A DNA stretch of 64,000 nucleotides from Halalkalibacter oceani (GTDB taxonomy: Bacteria > Bacillota > Bacilli > Bacillales > Bacillaceae_D). The translations under genes were made by a program, and so were the position numbers. The notes beneath the pieces are model-generated. The model was given only the letters and a program-made list of their open reading frames with translations. It was not told the origin of the DNA and made no database searches. The stretch covers positions 1 through 64,000 of the forward strand of contig NZ_JAMBOL010000005.1 of assembly GCF_023715605.1 (NCBI RefSeq), in the 5' to 3' direction. Shown here piece by piece: positions 62,433 through 64,000 of the stretch. Each line of letters begins with the position of its first letter. Position 1 is the stretch's first letter.

Positions 62433-62515
62433 GGTGGAAAAAAGCAGCATCCTTGAGCTTGGATGCACGAAGGAGTATACTTAGACGTAAGAATGATAAC
62501 AGGAGGGATGATGTC

Positions 62516-62869
62516 ATGATTACGTTAACAGATGCGGCTGTCAGCCAAATTAAGGATATGATGGAAGCGGAAGAAGAACAAGGCTTGATGCTGCGCGTCG
62601 GTGTCAAAGGTGGCGGATGTTCCGGCCTTTCCTATGGAATGGGCTTTGACACAGAACAGAACGATGATGATACGAAGCTGGATATAAACGGTCTGACTGT
62701 GCTGATTGATAAGGAAAGCGCACCGATTATTAAAGATATCGTGATTGATTATAAACAAAATATGATGGGCGGGGGCTTTACGATTGATAACCCTAACGCG
62801 ATCGCTTCATGCGGCTGCGGCTCATCTTTCCGCACAGCGGCTCACGCTGGAACACCGGAAGAATGTTAA
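62516..62869 (+). CDS. yutM: HesB/IscA-type Fe-S carrier YutM
   Basis: The 117-residue A-type carrier has the three conserved cysteines in GGGCSGLSYGM and ASCGCGSSF. A-type proteins accept Fe-S clusters and pass them to target enzymes. AGGAGGGA at 62501-62508 fits ATG 62516; ATG 62511 is out of frame. With suf, yutI and the SufR-like gene it makes this a window rich in Fe-S assembly functions. Confidence 0.92.
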   Translation: MITLTDAAVSQIKDMMEAEEEQGLMLRVGVKGGGCSGLSYGMGFDTEQNDDDTKLDINGLTVLIDKESAPIIKDIVIDYKQNMMGGGFTIDNPNAIASCGCGSSFRTAAHAGTPEEC

Positions 62870-62876
62870 AAAAGAG

Positions 62877-62920
62877 AAAAGTCTCAAAAGGTTTAACAGC
62901 CTTTTGGGACTTTTTTTTCA
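62877..62920 (+). terminator. Terminator of yutM
   Basis: AAAAGTCTCAAAAGG (62877-62891) pairs with CCTTTTGGGACTTTT (62900-62914), followed by more T. Confidence 0.9.
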
Positions 62921-63075
62921 TTATATTATATATTTAATAAAGGAAATTACTGTTACAATTTACAAAAAACAAAGAGAGAGATTTATAGTAAGGCTTTGAC
63001 TCTTCGACCTCGCTCACGGGATGGGGGGCTTGACGATAAGTAGAGAGTCTTAATTTAGTCATAAGGAGAAAGGAA

Positions 63076-63588
63076 ATGCTAAAACGAATTATTACGGTAG
63101 TTATAATCGTAATCGCCATCTCTTTGGCAGCATTTGTTATTTTATTATCTGGATTCAATAATGATTCACCTGTAAATGCAGGTGATGATGCAATAAATTT
63201 TAGTTTGGAAAATATGCAAGGAGAAATTGTAACCTTATCTGAATTTGAAGGAAAGACAATAATTGTTAACTTTTGGGCTTCTTGGTGCAAACCTTGTATC
63301 AATGAAATGCCAGAATTAATGAAAATTCAAAAATTATACAAAGATAAGGTCGTTGTAGTAGCCGTTAACCGTACATTAACTGAACGAACTGTCACGGCCC
63401 CTGAAGAATTTATAAAAGAACATCAAATAAACCTGGAAGTCCTATTTGATACCGAGGATGAAGTATCAAATTTATATAAAGTTATTGATATGCCTGAAAC
63501 GTTCATAATAGATGAAAACTTTAAAGTGAAGGAAAGATTTTTGGGCGAACTCAATGCTGATATATTAGTTAACCTTATTGAGGAATAA
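63076..63588 (+). CDS. Membrane-anchored thioredoxin-like protein (TlpA/ResA family)
   Basis: The 170-residue protein has one N-terminal membrane segment (IITVVIIVIAISLAAFVILL) and an extracytoplasmic thioredoxin domain with active site NFWASWCKPCINEMPEL and cis-Pro region DMPETFII. ResA/StoA-type proteins reduce cytochrome c or spore-envelope disulfides; the target here is unknown. The gene is clearly more AT-rich than its neighbours and is flanked by a terminator on one side and a dispersed repeat on the other, hinting at later acquisition. GGAGAAAGG precedes ATG 63076. Confidence 0.87.
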   Translation: MLKRIITVVIIVIAISLAAFVILLSGFNNDSPVNAGDDAINFSLENMQGEIVTLSEFEGKTIIVNFWASWCKPCINEMPELMKIQKLYKDKVVVVAVNRTLTERTVTAPEEFIKEHQINLEVLFDTEDEVSNLYKVIDMPETFIIDENFKVKERFLGELNADILVNLIEE

Positions 63589-63646
63589 GGATTTAAAACG
63601 GGGGAGGGCACTGAAAACTTCCTTTTTCGTAGCTCGAAGAAGAGTG

Positions 63647-63780
63647 TAATGGCTCCGCGCGTTCGCGCCTTGCTTCGAGAAACCCGCTCGTAGCAAGGCT
63701 TTCAAAATCAGGCAACGGCTACGCTCATTACGAAAAAGCTGCTGAAAAAGTGTAAAACGTCCTTTTTCAGCAGCTTCCTC
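63647..63780. repeat. Dispersed intergenic repeat, copy B
   Basis: It shares with 9833-9940 the CGCGCCTT, CTCGTAGCAAGGCTTT, CTCATTAC and hairpin elements in the same order. The hairpin is AAAAAGCTGCTGAAAAAG (63733-63750)/CTTTTTCAGCAGCTT (63762-63776). It fills the gap between the thioredoxin-like gene and yumC. Confidence 0.7.
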
Positions 63781-63829
63781 ACAACGGGCTTTCAAAGATC
63801 GTGGCGGTTTCGCTCATTGTCCAAGTCTT

Positions 63830-64000
63830 TTAAAACAAACTTGTGCTGTGGCCGGGGAAGACTTTGGCGTTTGGATCGACGTATGCTTTGGCGTTGTTAA
63901 CGGCGGTTGGGGCTTCCCCGAAGCCTGTTGCGATTAATTTCACTTTGCCGGCGTACGTGCAGACATCCCCGGCGGCGTAGACGCCTTTGAGGTTTGTTTC
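63830..64000 (-). CDS. yumC: Ferredoxin/flavodoxin-NADP+ reductase YumC, C-terminal part
   Basis: Partial gene: only the last 56 codons are in the window. They read [20 protein letters not shown], then [18 protein letters not shown] and FPGHSTSLF before TAA. The AAGDV FAD-binding motif and the HSTS ending match YumC-type ferredoxin-NADP+ reductases of the thioredoxin-reductase fold, which lie near yutM in B. subtilis too. Direction is toward the repeat at 63647. Confidence 0.85.
   Translation of the reverse strand, partial: ETNLKGVYAAGDVCTYAGKVKLIATGFGEAPTAVNNAKAYVDPNAKVFPGHSTSLF

Overview
The window is a chromosomal segment of a Gram-positive, endospore-forming Firmicute of the Bacillaceae type. 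The reasons are gene order close to the Bacillus subtilis yus-yur (met/suf) and yun-yut blocks, strong AGGAGG-type ribosome binding sites, several sporulation genes (lytH, yunB, yutC, yutH, a Spo0E-like phosphatase, a SplA-like regulator), an S-box leader and Fur boxes. A futalosine-pathway gene (mqnE), an NhaC antiporter with a structured leader and an NSS sodium symporter are compatible with a salt- or alkali-adapted bacillus, but the species cannot be fixed from the sequence. No rRNA, tRNA, CRISPR array, intact insertion sequence or prophage was seen.

Layout. 1-9.7 kb: yusG, the S-box-controlled metNPQ methionine importer, yurZ and the sufCDSUB Fe-S assembly operon. 9.7-13.3 kb: a more AT-rich, less conserved patch with a dispersed repeat, a secreted hypothetical protein, two gene remnants lying back to back (a secreted protein and an mgtE C-terminus) and a DUF1835 protein. 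13.4-16.1 kb: yunF, yunD, yunC. 16.3-24.4 kb: thyA and dfrA, separated by a six-gene block (PHP phosphoesterase, TIM-barrel isomerase, SurE and a complete ABC importer) that looks like an organophosphate or sugar-phosphate uptake and processing unit. 24.5-37.2 kb: yunB, nhaC with a probable riboswitch, an NSS transporter with a 36-residue MetS-like subunit, lytH, lipA, yutC, yutD, glpX, yutE, a SufR-like regulator, yutF, yutG.

37.4-51.4 kb is the most striking part: a Fur-controlled haem-acquisition island inserted between yutG and yutH. It holds two complete haem/iron ABC importers, an IsdG-type haem oxygenase, a ferrochelatase homologue, a sortase-B-anchored NEAT protein (IsdC-like), a 1485-residue six-NEAT S-layer protein with three SLH domains, a secreted NEAT protein fused to copper-amine-oxidase-N-like repeats, and sortase B. 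Read as a route, haem would pass from the S-layer-bound multi-NEAT protein (possibly through the soluble NEAT protein) to the sortase-anchored NEAT protein, to the IsdE-like lipoprotein, across the membrane by IsdF plus ATPase, and then to IsdG in the cytoplasm; the order of transfer is inferred.

51.4-64 kb: yutH, the hom-thrC-thrB threonine operon, a SplA-like gene, yutI, yuzD, an in-frame fusion of a TetR regulator with the NDH-2-like YutJ, yuzB, dapF, mqnE, a Spo0E-like phosphatase, yutM, a thioredoxin-like protein and the 3' end of yumC at the window edge.
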